A stretch of 39,983 bases of DNA from Bacteroidales bacterium. Its GTDB lineage: Bacteria; Bacteroidota; Bacteroidia; Bacteroidales; UBA12077. The notes below the pieces were generated by a model, which made no database searches, was not told the origin of the DNA, and saw only the letters and a program-made list of their open reading frames with translations. The DNA lies in NCBI GenBank assembly GCA_027859205.1, contig JAQIBH010000002.1, positions 1 to 39,983 on the forward strand, in the 5' to 3' direction. This document shows, piece by piece, positions 7,371 through 15,931 of the stretch (within the stretch, counting starts at the first letter, position 1; each line of letters begins with the position of its first letter). Position numbers and translations under genes: made by a program.

Positions 7371-9119
7371 TTATCTTAAAATTTTACGAACAAAGGCAAC
7401 CGTGAAGTACGACATTAGGAATAATCCTACAAAACCTTCAAGACCTGAAAGCCACCTAAAAACTCCCGAAGGATAATAATCGCCATAACCAATTGTCAGA
7501 AAAGTTATAGCACTATGGTAAAATGCAACCGCAACCGATCCTAATTTATCAGGATCGCCAATCGATGACACAATTTTTGCATCAATAAAGAACGGCATAA
7601 CTACATAAATTAAAGAGAAGAAAACATACCCAAATAGCATGCTTGTTAATACTCGTAAGGGGTTTGTCGCATATAAGCCAATTTTATCGAAAACTAACCA
7701 TTGAAAAACATAGGATGGAAGTTTCCATATTCGACTGAATGGATTTTCTTTAACCGCATCTTTTAAATCGGCTTTTAACTCATTACGTTTAAATTCAACA
7801 TAGGCTTTATCTTCATCAGCATATTGTCCTGTTGTGCTAAAATTCTCTTTTAGAATTCGAAATTGTTCAGCAAATTCACGCTTGCTTTTATTTTGCTGAG
7901 AGTAAATAAGATTTTTAACATTATTAATTACCCAATCGACATAAATTCTTCCAATTAAGCGCATTCCAGTAAAATTGATAGTTTCTATTTCGACAGTGAA
8001 ATCATATGGTTTAATATCTATTATATCCCGTGCTACTGTATCGGAAAGATCGATTGAATTACATTTAGATAATCTTAAATCAACATAATAATCTAAATGA
8101 CAGGACTTAAGCGAAAGTTCTTTAATATGAGACTTACTAAAACTGAGGTTTCCTTTTCCAAAGTCAGCATTGTCAAGAAATAAAATAGAATTATTAAATT
8201 CAACCTGTTCGAATGATACATTACCATTACCCCAAATAGTTTTTCTAAATGTTAATTTACCAGCTTTATGCTGGGATGCTTCAAAAGATTTATCGCCATT
8301 CCCAAATACTGCACGATTAAAACTAACTTTTGCATCGGCAAATTCAGTGGTGCGAAAATCGACTTTCCCATCTCCAAACTCAGTTCTTTCAAAAATTAAT
8401 TCTTTACAATGAAATCTTGCAAAATGAAATCCAACTTTACCTTCAAGAAAACTTGCTACTTTAAATGAAACACGCTTAGATTTAAAAACTGTATTAACAA
8501 ATGTTACATCACCCTTATTGAACTCGGTATTTACAAATAGCACATCACCTTCGCCAAAAAGAGCATCTTGAAAATTCTTATGACCTGTTCCAAACCATGA
8601 GTTTTTGAAGTTTAGCTCTCCATTTCCAAAATTGGCATTCGAAAAATCTATATTTCCATCATTAAAATAGCTGTAACTGAAATTTACACCACCCTGATGA
8701 AATTTTGCAGATTGAAAGGAAACCGATCCATTGAGAAAATGCGCATTTTCGAAATTCTTATATTCATCATCAAATTCAACAAAGGAAAAATCTGTTTCTA
8801 TTCTGGAATCGAAAAAAGTATGATATGCTGAAAAATTATGGATTTTTACGTGGCTTTTTCTTTCTATATTTCTGCTTTCCCGATATTCGGTTAATGAAAA
8901 ATTCTCAATATAACAATCATCAAGATTAACAGGTTTTTCTTGCTCAATCAAATGATATATTTCCTCTTTGTATAAAAAACCAAGTTCAAAGTAAGAAATC
9001 TCTTTTTTATTTTCATCTAGTAAGGAAACGGCTGCCGTATTTTCATAAACTTTACCAGAATCTGTTTTAAATGGTGTATCTTTTATTTTGACTTTATAAT
9101 TAAAATAATTTTTAATCAT
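7371..9119 (-). CDS. potassium channel fused to a 12-residue-repeat solenoid
   Basis: 582 residues from the ATG at 9119. A GTG further out at 9143 is unlikely to be the start because it lies immediately next to the promoter box. Residues 116-332 contain about 18 uninterrupted repeats of exactly 12 residues with the pattern F-x-x-G-x-x-x-F-x-x-x-x, for example FGNGELNFKNSW and FGEGDVLFVNTE. The leading aromatic falls at 128, 140, 152 and so on without a single register slip to 320. This resembles a beta-solenoid and is not the five-residue pentapeptide repeat. A helical linker follows, then two transmembrane segments around a pore loop with the K+ selectivity filter TIGYGD at 542-547. It is predicted to be a two-TM K+ channel with a large cytoplasmic N-terminal sensor or scaffold. 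No RCK domain is present. Confidence 0.85.
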   Translation of the reverse strand: MIKNYFNYKVKIKDTPFKTDSGKVYENTAAVSLLDENKKEISYFELGFLYKEEIYHLIEQEKPVNLDDCYIENFSLTEYRESRNIERKSHVKIHNFSAYHTFFDSRIETDFSFVEFDDEYKNFENAHFLNGSVSFQSAKFHQGGVNFSYSYFNDGNIDFSNANFGNGELNFKNSWFGTGHKNFQDALFGEGDVLFVNTEFNKGDVTFVNTVFKSKRVSFKVASFLEGKVGFHFARFHCKELIFERTEFGDGKVDFRTTEFADAKVSFNRAVFGNGDKSFEASQHKAGKLTFRKTIWGNGNVSFEQVEFNNSILFLDNADFGKGNLSFSKSHIKELSLKSCHLDYYVDLRLSKCNSIDLSDTVARDIIDIKPYDFTVEIETINFTGMRLIGRIYVDWVINNVKNLIYSQQNKSKREFAEQFRILKENFSTTGQYADEDKAYVEFKRNELKADLKDAVKENPFSRIWKLPSYVFQWLVFDKIGLYATNPLRVLTSMLFGYVFFSLIYVVMPFFIDAKIVSSIGDPDKLGSVAVAFYHSAITFLTIGYGDYYPSGVFRWLSGLEGFVGLFLMSYFTVAFVRKILR

Positions 9120-9144
9120 TTTATTTGATTTTCGCAAATTCACT

Positions 9145-9152
9145 CAAATATA
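9145..9152 (-). promoter_or_regulatory. -7 element for the K+ channel gene; decides its start codon
   Basis: The minus strand reads TATATTTG (TAnnTTTG). A T-rich TTTT lies 20 bases upstream in the -33 position. Transcription would begin near 9138, downstream of the GTG at 9143, so the first usable start is ATG 9119. Confidence 0.55.
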
Positions 9153-9235
9153 ATAAAATTTACTTACAGGTTAAAAGTTTTAGATTGACTAAAAGTTGTT
9201 ATGCTTTGTACATCTATCAAATATTTTTGCAATAA

Positions 9236-9265
9236 AAAAGGCGTAACTAAAATGCTACGCCTTTT
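9236..9265 (-). terminator. intrinsic terminator of the HAD-CAT-AcuI-methyltransferase operon
   Basis: A 10-bp perfect stem (AAAAGGCGTA / TACGCCTTTT) with a 10-base loop is flanked by an A run on one side and T run on the other, 18 bases after the stop codon at 9283. The symmetric A/T runs would let it work in both directions. Confidence 0.85.
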
Positions 9266-9282
9266 ATTGAGTTTTATATATT

Positions 9283-10395
9283 CTATTTAGTATTAGTAAT
9301 TTTCAATACCCACAATTCTACCAATTCAGAAGAACGCCAGTTTTGATTTCTTCGTGTATTTTTAGAAGCTTGGTCAACTTTTTTCTGTATAAATAATTCT
9401 TTTTGGAAACGACCTCCCTTGGATAATTCTTCCTCGATTGGATGATTTTCACCAACTTTTGTTATTTGTGCTAAGTTCGAAAATAGAAGAACAATTCTTC
9501 CATTGGGTTTAAGATGCTTTTCTGCCTCAGAAAAAAATCGAGGGAACAAATCATAATCATAATATATGGCTTTATCTATTCCTTCCAAATCATGAGAAGC
9601 AGGAATCCATGGCGGATTAAATACAATTAATTCTGTTTTTACATTACAATTGGCAAATAAATCACCATGTAATAAATCAATTTTTGAATTCAGCTTATTC
9701 TTATTTAGACTTTCGTTTAAGCCAATAATTGCATTCGGATTCGTATCTGTACCATAAACTTTTTCGAAACCATGTTTCAACATTTGTAAAGAGAGCACGC
9801 CACTGCCAATTCCAATATCTATTGCTGATTTTTTATCTCCTTTATATTGTTTTAACCAGTTTTCAAAAAGTTTCAAATGTTCGAATCGGGTTGGAAAGTA
9901 AGTTCCAAAAAAGGGATGTATTTTCTTTTCTAAACCCGGAATAGAAATACCTTTTTCGTACCATTGCCATGAACTATTTAAACCTTGAACTTGAGGAAAG
10001 GGCAATAAAAACTCATTTAATTCTGGGTATAGTGTTTTAAGCCAGCCAATTTCTGGTGCTTTTCTTACAACTAATTTATTGTTGTTTACTAATAATAATA
10101 ATCGATGCGAAAGTTCTCGAAATTCTGATCGAAAATCACGCTGTTCCCGAAATGATTGGTCAGTATATTTGTTTTTAAGATAGTTCTTTAGCTCGCTCAA
10201 TATTGTTAGGCCGCTACTATAGAAATCGACTATTAAAACATGGTATCCATCAACAAGTGCTTCAATAGCAATTTGTGGATCCATACGGCGCTTATATGGA
10301 ACTACATCAATATTCGATGTAATAGGCTCCGGACGATCAGCTTGTATTTTCTTTCCTGAAATTGTAGATACTAATCCTGATTCGTTTTTTAACAT
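9283..10395 (-). CDS. class I methyltransferase with NPPW motif (MTS/RsmC-PrmC-like)
   Basis: 370 residues. An N-terminal domain of about 180 residues without a recognised motif precedes a SAM-binding domain: motif I AIDIGIGSG (191-199), an acidic strand-2 end (YGTDTNP) and motif IV NPPW (260-263). The (N/D)PPY/W motif marks enzymes that methylate planar nitrogens: N6-adenine, N2-guanine of rRNA, or glutamine in release factors. The substrate is therefore probably a nucleobase or Gln, but which one cannot be told. Last gene of a four-gene operon (14 bases after the acuI-like gene), followed by a strong terminator. Confidence 0.8.
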   Translation of the reverse strand: MLKNESGLVSTISGKKIQADRPEPITSNIDVVPYKRRMDPQIAIEALVDGYHVLIVDFYSSGLTILSELKNYLKNKYTDQSFREQRDFRSEFRELSHRLLLLVNNNKLVVRKAPEIGWLKTLYPELNEFLLPFPQVQGLNSSWQWYEKGISIPGLEKKIHPFFGTYFPTRFEHLKLFENWLKQYKGDKKSAIDIGIGSGVLSLQMLKHGFEKVYGTDTNPNAIIGLNESLNKNKLNSKIDLLHGDLFANCNVKTELIVFNPPWIPASHDLEGIDKAIYYDYDLFPRFFSEAEKHLKPNGRIVLLFSNLAQITKVGENHPIEEELSKGGRFQKELFIQKKVDQASKNTRRNQNWRSSELVELWVLKITNTK

Positions 10396-10409
10396 TTCCT
10401 AAATATATT

Positions 10410-11405
10410 TTACGCTTCCAGATTCAATACCGTTCTACCTATTAATTTCCCTTTTAATATTAAATCAATTTTATCATTCAATTCTTCAAATTTAATTTCG
10501 TTATAAGTTTCTGATAATTGTTCTGGTTTCCATTCTTCCGCCAATTTGCTCCAAACTTGTTTTCTATATTCCATTGGATAATCTTGAGAGGCGATTCCAA
10601 TTAATGAAATACCTCTTAAAATAAATGGAAATACTGTTAAATCTAGTTTTGGAGAAGCAACATTCCCGCAACATGTAACAACACCCAGTGGTTGAGTAGA
10701 TTTTATAATATTATCTAGAATATTTCCTCCAACAGTATCTATAGCCCCAGCAAAAAAAGCTTTTAACATTGGTCTATTCTCAATTACTTCAAAATCTTTT
10801 CTAAAAATAATTTCTTTTGCTCCAAGATTTAACAAATAATCTCGTTCTGTTTCTTTACCCGTAATTGCTGCAATGTTGTAACCAAGTTTTTTTAAAATTG
10901 AGATGCTCATTGATCCCACACCTCCGGTTGCGCCTGATACAATTATTTTTCCATCCGTGGGTTTTACTGTTTCTGAAAGCTTTAATATCGCTATCCCAGC
11001 GGTTAAACCTGCAGTTCCTAAAATCATCGATTCTTTCATTGTTAGATTTTTAGGCAACTTGATCGCCCAATCTGAAGGAACTCTTATATATTGGCCAAAA
11101 CCGCCATCTGTATTCATTCCTAAATCATAACTTGTAACAATTACTTTGTCATTAATTTTAAATTTATCGGTGTTAGATGATATTACGGTTCCAACAGCAT
11201 CAATACCAGGAGTATGCGGATATTTTCTTGTAATACCTTTATTCCCACTTGCAGAAAGAGCGTCTTTATAATTTAAAGATGAATAGTGTACTTTAATTAG
11301 TACATCTCCAGCAGGCAAATCATTTATGAACTTAGTTTTTATTTCTCTGATAAAACTTCCATTTTGTTCTTCTACAACAAATGCTTTAAATTCTTTTTGT
11401 TCCAT
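10410..11405 (-). CDS. acuI: YhdH/AcuI family NADPH-dependent acrylyl-CoA / quinone reductase
   Basis: 331 residues, the family length. The GroES-like N-terminal domain carries YSSLNYKDALSASG (41-54) and HTPGIDAVGTV. The Rossmann domain has the glycine loop SGATGGVG (157-164) and continues with the AGAIDTVGG signature of the YhdH/YhfP branch. No zinc-binding cysteine set is present, as usual for this branch. Members reduce acryloyl-CoA to propionyl-CoA with NADPH; other substrates are possible. The gene is 16 bases after the CAT-like gene and 14 bases before the methyltransferase. Family assignment is firm, the exact substrate is not. Confidence 0.88.
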   Translation of the reverse strand: MEQKEFKAFVVEEQNGSFIREIKTKFINDLPAGDVLIKVHYSSLNYKDALSASGNKGITRKYPHTPGIDAVGTVISSNTDKFKINDKVIVTSYDLGMNTDGGFGQYIRVPSDWAIKLPKNLTMKESMILGTAGLTAGIAILKLSETVKPTDGKIIVSGATGGVGSMSISILKKLGYNIAAITGKETERDYLLNLGAKEIIFRKDFEVIENRPMLKAFFAGAIDTVGGNILDNIIKSTQPLGVVTCCGNVASPKLDLTVFPFILRGISLIGIASQDYPMEYRKQVWSKLAEEWKPEQLSETYNEIKFEELNDKIDLILKGKLIGRTVLNLEA

Positions 11406-11421
11406 AATTTCTTATTTATAT

Positions 11422-12051
11422 CTATCTTTCGTTCAATAATTCCTGAAGTAATTCTAAGTATTTTGCAACATGCAAGGCATCCATTAGTCCATGATGAGCG
11501 TTTATTGCAATTGGCATAATCATTTTATTGCCGATTGTAGACGCCTTCCCGAAAGCTATTTTGGGTACACAATCTGGAAATTTAAAATTCCTTGCATGTG
11601 TTACTCCTGTAAACTTAAACCATGGAACTGCTGAAAAGTGGACTACATCAGTTCGAATAGCATTTTCGCCTAGTCTAAGACCATTTGAATCTTTAACTTT
11701 ATTAATTTCTTCTGATAATGAGTTGTTAAACGTCACTAAATCTTCATTGTATAGAACAAATCCAAATCCAAAAGTCCCATCATCCCTGGCAATTGTGGTC
11801 GAAGCATTTATTTTGTCGTAAATGATTACTTCATTTTCTTTTGTACGATATTTAAATTCTTGTATTTGATTAACTGCAACAATAGATTTATGAAGATAAA
11901 GAGCAAAAAATGAATGATTATTCTGTTTTGCAAATTTATATGCCTTTGTACAATCAATTTCGCTGACAATTCCGAAAAATGGTTCGTCAAATTGTGAGAA
12001 AAATTCGAAATGCTCTTTCCTTTTCCATGTATTAAGGTCAACAGTTTTCAT
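11422..12051 (-). CDS. chloramphenicol acetyltransferase-like acyltransferase
   Basis: 209 residues, close to the 213-219 of CAT trimers. It opens with W-x-R-KEHFEFF, as in CAT enzymes, and ends with HHGLMDALHVAKYLE, where HHxxxD at 186-191 is the catalytic His motif. The usual DG is DA here. CAT enzymes transfer acetyl from acetyl-CoA to a hydroxyl of chloramphenicol. Whether this copy does so is unknown: it lies in a housekeeping-like operon, not a resistance cassette. Its ATG overlaps the HAD gene's TGA as ATGA, implying translational coupling. Confidence 0.82.
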   Translation of the reverse strand: MKTVDLNTWKRKEHFEFFSQFDEPFFGIVSEIDCTKAYKFAKQNNHSFFALYLHKSIVAVNQIQEFKYRTKENEVIIYDKINASTTIARDDGTFGFGFVLYNEDLVTFNNSLSEEINKVKDSNGLRLGENAIRTDVVHFSAVPWFKFTGVTHARNFKFPDCVPKIAFGKASTIGNKMIMPIAINAHHGLMDALHVAKYLELLQELLNER

Positions 12052-12761
12052 AAGCCAAATAGTGTTATAATTTCAGAGATCTGTTTAATTTCCCAGAAGT
12101 TATTTAAGTCTGTAGTTTTTTCAATATTTTCATGTGCCCAGTTTGTATGATAAGGAATATGTAATCCGTAAGCACCTATATTTAATACAGGAATAATATC
12201 TGATTTCAAAGAGTTACCTATCATTAAAAATTCTTCTGGAGCTATATCTAAATGTGATAATAATTTTAAGTAGTTTGATTCTTTTTTGTCACTCATAATT
12301 TCTATATGGCTGAAGTATTTTTCAATGTTTGATTTTAATAATTTCCTTTCTTGATCAAGCAAATCTCCTTTTGTTGCTAAAATTATTTTGTATCCATTAT
12401 TGCTAAGTTTTTCTAATACCTCTTGAATACCATCAATTAGTACAACAGGCTTATTTAATAAGTCTTTTCCTAATAATATAATTTTATCAATAACCGAGTT
12501 GTCAATTTTATTATTACTTACTCTTAATGCCGTTTCTATTAAGGAAAGCATAAATCCTTTTGCACCATATCCGTATAAATTTAGATTCTGTATTTCAGTT
12601 TTTAATAGCTCTTGTGAAATTATCTCTGATGATTGAAAATCGGATAGCAAGTTGCAAAATAGTTTTTCTGTTTCTTGATAGTAAGGCTCATTAACCCAAA
12701 GAGTATCATCTGCATCGAATCCTATTATTTTAAAATTTTTCTTCATGTTCGGTATAGACAT
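12048..12761 (-). CDS. HAD-superfamily hydrolase
   Basis: 237 residues. Motif I is GFDADDTLW with the nucleophile Asp16 and the general acid Asp18. A helical cap follows, motif II is ILATKGD, and motif IV is IGNSLKSDIIPVLNIGAY. This is the YjjG/phosphoglycolate-phosphatase-like group, acting on small phosphorylated molecules; the substrate is unknown. First gene of the HAD-CAT-AcuI-methyltransferase operon; its stop overlaps the next start. A second in-frame ATG at 12746 (MKKNFKII) is an equally plausible start and is closer to the conserved motif. Confidence 0.85.
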   Translation of the reverse strand: MSIPNMKKNFKIIGFDADDTLWVNEPYYQETEKLFCNLLSDFQSSEIISQELLKTEIQNLNLYGYGAKGFMLSLIETALRVSNNKIDNSVIDKIILLGKDLLNKPVVLIDGIQEVLEKLSNNGYKIILATKGDLLDQERKLLKSNIEKYFSHIEIMSDKKESNYLKLLSHLDIAPEEFLMIGNSLKSDIIPVLNIGAYGLHIPYHTNWAHENIEKTTDLNNFWEIKQISEIITLFGL

Positions 12762-13146
12762 AATTAAACCTTTGTTTTGCAGCTATGTTTAGCAGCCACT
12801 TTTTGAATCGTGTATTATAAACTTTTACATTGTTTAAATTTACAAATAATTTTTCCATGAATTGGAGCTTGGGTTTTTCATATAAAGAGTGATTATCAAA
12901 GTAAGGGGTTTGTTATATAAAAAGATAACGATTATTAAATTTATTTTTTAAAAAATGTCGTGTCTGGCTCTTCCAGTATTTTTCTCATAATTTGATCAAA
13001 ATTATCAAAATCTTTAGTCCAGTGATATTCATCTGCAATATTTAATATCTCATGATGCTTAAAAATATAATTTCGATTTCATAATTGATTTAACAGATGT
13101 TATAATTTAAATCTTATTAAAATTGTCAATTATAATAATCATGAAC
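12762..13146. other. gene-poor stretch upstream of the HAD gene
   Basis: 385 bases without an intact gene. The half next to the saccharopine-dehydrogenase-like gene holds the decayed scrap described at 12941-13066. The half next to the HAD gene holds a 42-codon frame on the minus strand (12730-12858) that overlaps the HAD start out of frame and resembles nothing I know. I see no strong promoter, hairpin or repeat. Confidence 0.5.
12941..13066 (-). pseudogene. decayed 3' end of an unidentified gene
   Basis: On the minus strand a protein-like stretch reads KHHEILNIADEYHWTKDFD and then NFDQ. If one A of an AAAA run at about 13001 is dropped, it continues as IMRKILEEPDTTFFKK and ends at a TAA at 12941. 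There is no start codon upstream, because a TGA closes the frame. The composition is protein-like rather than random, but I do not recognise a family. Probably the remnant of a small deleted gene. Confidence 0.3.
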
Positions 13147-14463
13147 TTACAAGACAATTGTTTCCTTTTTAAATGAAAATCCAAAAGTTTCCATTTCTTC
13201 TAAAATAGGCTCATACATTTCTTTTTTAGATGGTATACAGACTCCTTTACTTGTAATTTTACCATCTAAAATTAGTTTTGTAGCAATAGCAGGGGGTAAG
13301 GAAACAGCTCTTGCCATAGCAGAATCACCGTAAGGTATACCTTCTACAACCATGCTTGAAATTCGTTTTTCTTTTCTATCAGGAAATTCAACAAGCATTT
13401 CGTTGTGAACGATTATCATATCTTTTTCATACGGTTGGTATTCCATTTTTTTCAGCATTAGGTCTACTAGTAAATTTGAATTTGTACCATTATTTAATGA
13501 TATCTGTACATCATCAAATAATCCTAGCCAATCTAATTTCTTAACAAAATCATCTTTAATATCCATTTTCATAGCCTTAGCAAATTTACTTTTGATATCC
13601 TTGGCACTTGCAGAACCTATGAGATTAGCAATAAACTGGCTATATGTTGTGTTTTCAAAATTATTTTCTTTGGAATTCTCTATCAGTTTAATTTTTAAGA
13701 GATTTACCATAGTATTACAATATCCGATATAGCGTAATAATCCCTTGTAGATTGTAAGATTCTTATCTAAACCAAATTCTTTTAAATATCGAGTACTATC
13801 GTTGCTCGGATAGGTTTCAAAAGTTCCGATTCCATACACATCAACTAATCTGTGATGTTCAAATTTTGCAGGTACTTCAATTATTTTACCATCTATTTGA
13901 TAAGTTGCGGGTGATACTGCTGAACGCATAAGTCCATTAGGATCCCAAGAGAATTTATAACCCCAAGGATTTCGATTATGCTCATACGATGGTATACCAG
14001 ACCCAAATGAATCAATTCTAGTAACTTTCCCACCTTTAGTATGTACTTCGTCTATCATTTGTTTTAGACCCATGTTGTCAAGACCTGGATCCTCGCCAAG
14101 TTCAGTAAGAATAAGTGTTTCTTGTTTTTTTGCTTCTTCATCAAAACATTCAATACCAGGATGCTTAAAGTCAGTAGTTATCATAGCAGTTTTGTTTTTC
14201 AGACAAAGCTCAGCGACAATGGTATGACATGATCGTGGTATCATTACAACAACAACTTCGACATCTTGGATTATCTTCTCCAAAGCATCAACTTGATCAA
14301 TTGTCCAACTAATTGAAGTACCAAGTGGTCTTCCTGCAATTATTTTCTCTGCTTTTGAAACGGTTCGGGTTGCTACAATAACTTCATATTTACAAGTATC
14401 AATGAAATAATCTATCATTGGCTTAACTACATAACCTGCTCCTAAAACTGCAACTCTTCTCAT
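13147..14463 (-). CDS. saccharopine dehydrogenase-like oxidoreductase
   Basis: 438 residues. The Rossmann start is VAVLGAGYVVKPMIDYF, with the dinucleotide loop GAG at 8-10, followed by ATRTVSKAEKI for the cofactor ribose. The middle region LGEDPGLDNMGLKQMID and GSGIPSYEHNRNPWGYKFSW matches the Lys9/LYS1-like saccharopine dehydrogenase (glutamate-forming) fold, with its characteristic PWGYKFSW substrate segment. Saccharopine is a glutamate-lysine adduct intermediate; related enzymes make or split other amine-2-oxoacid adducts. It lies 49 bases after an ATP-grasp gene on the same strand, suggesting that the two act on one amino-acid-derived compound. Confidence 0.82.
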   Translation of the reverse strand: MRRVAVLGAGYVVKPMIDYFIDTCKYEVIVATRTVSKAEKIIAGRPLGTSISWTIDQVDALEKIIQDVEVVVVMIPRSCHTIVAELCLKNKTAMITTDFKHPGIECFDEEAKKQETLILTELGEDPGLDNMGLKQMIDEVHTKGGKVTRIDSFGSGIPSYEHNRNPWGYKFSWDPNGLMRSAVSPATYQIDGKIIEVPAKFEHHRLVDVYGIGTFETYPSNDSTRYLKEFGLDKNLTIYKGLLRYIGYCNTMVNLLKIKLIENSKENNFENTTYSQFIANLIGSASAKDIKSKFAKAMKMDIKDDFVKKLDWLGLFDDVQISLNNGTNSNLLVDLMLKKMEYQPYEKDMIIVHNEMLVEFPDRKEKRISSMVVEGIPYGDSAMARAVSLPPAIATKLILDGKITSKGVCIPSKKEMYEPILEEMETFGFSFKKETIVL

Positions 14464-14512
14464 CTTTAATCCCGTCTTTAATTAATCAAATTTTGTCATA
14501 AATGTTCTTTAA

Positions 14513-15679
14513 CTAATCAGTACTAATATATTTCTTTAAATCGGAATTAAGTATTTTATTTAGCTCTTTTTCATTATCTAAGCTTGTTTCGGTAAATATG
14601 AAGCCAAATAATGGATATTTTTTAATATCTAACTTTCTTATAATTAAAGCATTCTCAAAGTCTTGAGCAATTAGGTCATAGTTAAAGTTAGTAATTTCAG
14701 AAGTCGTAAAACCAGAATTATTATCTAATATAACTACACTATATTTTTTATTGCTTTTGTTTTTAAAAATTTGTTCCCAATTTGGTTTTTGATTATTAAT
14801 AAAATAGTCATAAGAATTAATTCCATAAGCGTACCATGATAAATCACCTGTAGTACACCAGCCTCCAAATCTCAGAGGGTTAATCTCTATTGGACTGATT
14901 CGTCCATTTAAATCGATTCTTATTTCAACATGTAAAGGGAAATTTTTTATACCAGTTTTATCACCAATAGCTTGTAAAAATTCTTCAATATCATCTTTAA
15001 ATTTAAGAATAATGTCTTTTGAAGTTGAATATACTCTATCACTTATGTCTGTTCCGGATGAAAATTTGTGGTGGAGAATGTTTAATATCACCACTTCACC
15101 CTCGTTATTGAAATAGCTATCAATAGCATACTCTTCTCCTTCGATATACTCTTCGATTATAAAGTTGGATGTGTCCAGTACTTCTGTAGGATATATACTT
15201 TGTAAAGTTTTAAAGTTCAATTCATTTTTTACAATATTCCATTCTTTTAAATTGTGAACGATATGAACCCCTAAACTGAAAAACCCCAATGAAGGCTTAA
15301 TTACAAAAGGGAAATTAATGTCTTCTAAACTTAATTCTTGAACTTCATCTAATCTAACAGATTTATAGAAAAAGCCAGGAAATGAGTCTTTAACAAGTTC
15401 TCTGAATTGAAATTTGTCTTTAAATAAGTGAATTTGACTTAAGAGATTAGAAGATCCAAAATTTTTCGCAATCCACGCTATTGCATTTTCTGAATTTAAA
15501 TATATAGGTGTGTTTGGATTTTTTTCAATGATGCCAGTTGCTTTTTCTTCTGAGATCCAATTTAATGAATCATCTGAAATTAATTCTTTAGCTTCTTTAG
15601 TTGAAATAATCTTGTATTTATTGTCTTTTATAGTCTTTATTAGAAAATCTGAAACAAAAGGGTAGTCTATTAGAAACAT
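14513..15679 (-). CDS. ATP-grasp ligase
   Basis: 388 residues. The central domain shows the ATP-grasp pattern: a binding lysine in FPFVIKPSLGFFSLGVHIV (about 124-141), the acidic hinge FIIEEYIEGEEYAIDSYF (173-190), and the metal-binding end RISPIEINPLRFGG (260-273) with the conserved Glu265 and Asn267. ATP-grasp enzymes join a carboxylate, activated as an acyl-phosphate, to an amine or thiol. The N-terminal 120 residues look like the usual pre-ATP-grasp fold and the last 80 have no known motif. Upstream partner of the saccharopine-dehydrogenase-like gene. Product unknown. Confidence 0.82.
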   Translation of the reverse strand: MFLIDYPFVSDFLIKTIKDNKYKIISTKEAKELISDDSLNWISEEKATGIIEKNPNTPIYLNSENAIAWIAKNFGSSNLLSQIHLFKDKFQFRELVKDSFPGFFYKSVRLDEVQELSLEDINFPFVIKPSLGFFSLGVHIVHNLKEWNIVKNELNFKTLQSIYPTEVLDTSNFIIEEYIEGEEYAIDSYFNNEGEVVILNILHHKFSSGTDISDRVYSTSKDIILKFKDDIEEFLQAIGDKTGIKNFPLHVEIRIDLNGRISPIEINPLRFGGWCTTGDLSWYAYGINSYDYFINNQKPNWEQIFKNKSNKKYSVVILDNNSGFTTSEITNFNYDLIAQDFENALIIRKLDIKKYPLFGFIFTETSLDNEKELNKILNSDLKKYISTD

Positions 15680-15931
15680 TTTTTATTATTATTAGTTATT
15701 AATGATTTTAGTGATTTAATATGCTATTTAATTAACTTATTCTTATTTAAATATTATTGAGTTAATGATGGCTTTTGGTAACAAAAAAATAACAAATAAG
15801 ATAATTAAACAAGATAGCTTTCAAAAAGTTTTGTAGATTAGAATTTAAGTTCAGAAGCTTGCAAAGAGCTCTCTTCTTTTTACTCAAAGCGATAATTCAT
15901 ATTTTATACATTGATAAGAAGGAGCTTGAAA

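Noticed and set aside
11422-12051. Acquired chloramphenicol resistance gene
   Set aside because: It lies in a tight operon with housekeeping-like genes, has no mobile element beside it, and deviates from the DG of the catalytic motif.
12730-12858. 42-codon small gene on the minus strand before the HAD gene
   Set aside because: It overlaps the HAD start out of frame, has no promoter or ribosome site and no recognisable motif.
15680-15931. Hidden gene or RNA between the ATP-grasp and addB genes
   Set aside because: AT-rich sequence with stops in all frames and no stable hairpin or promoter that I can defend.
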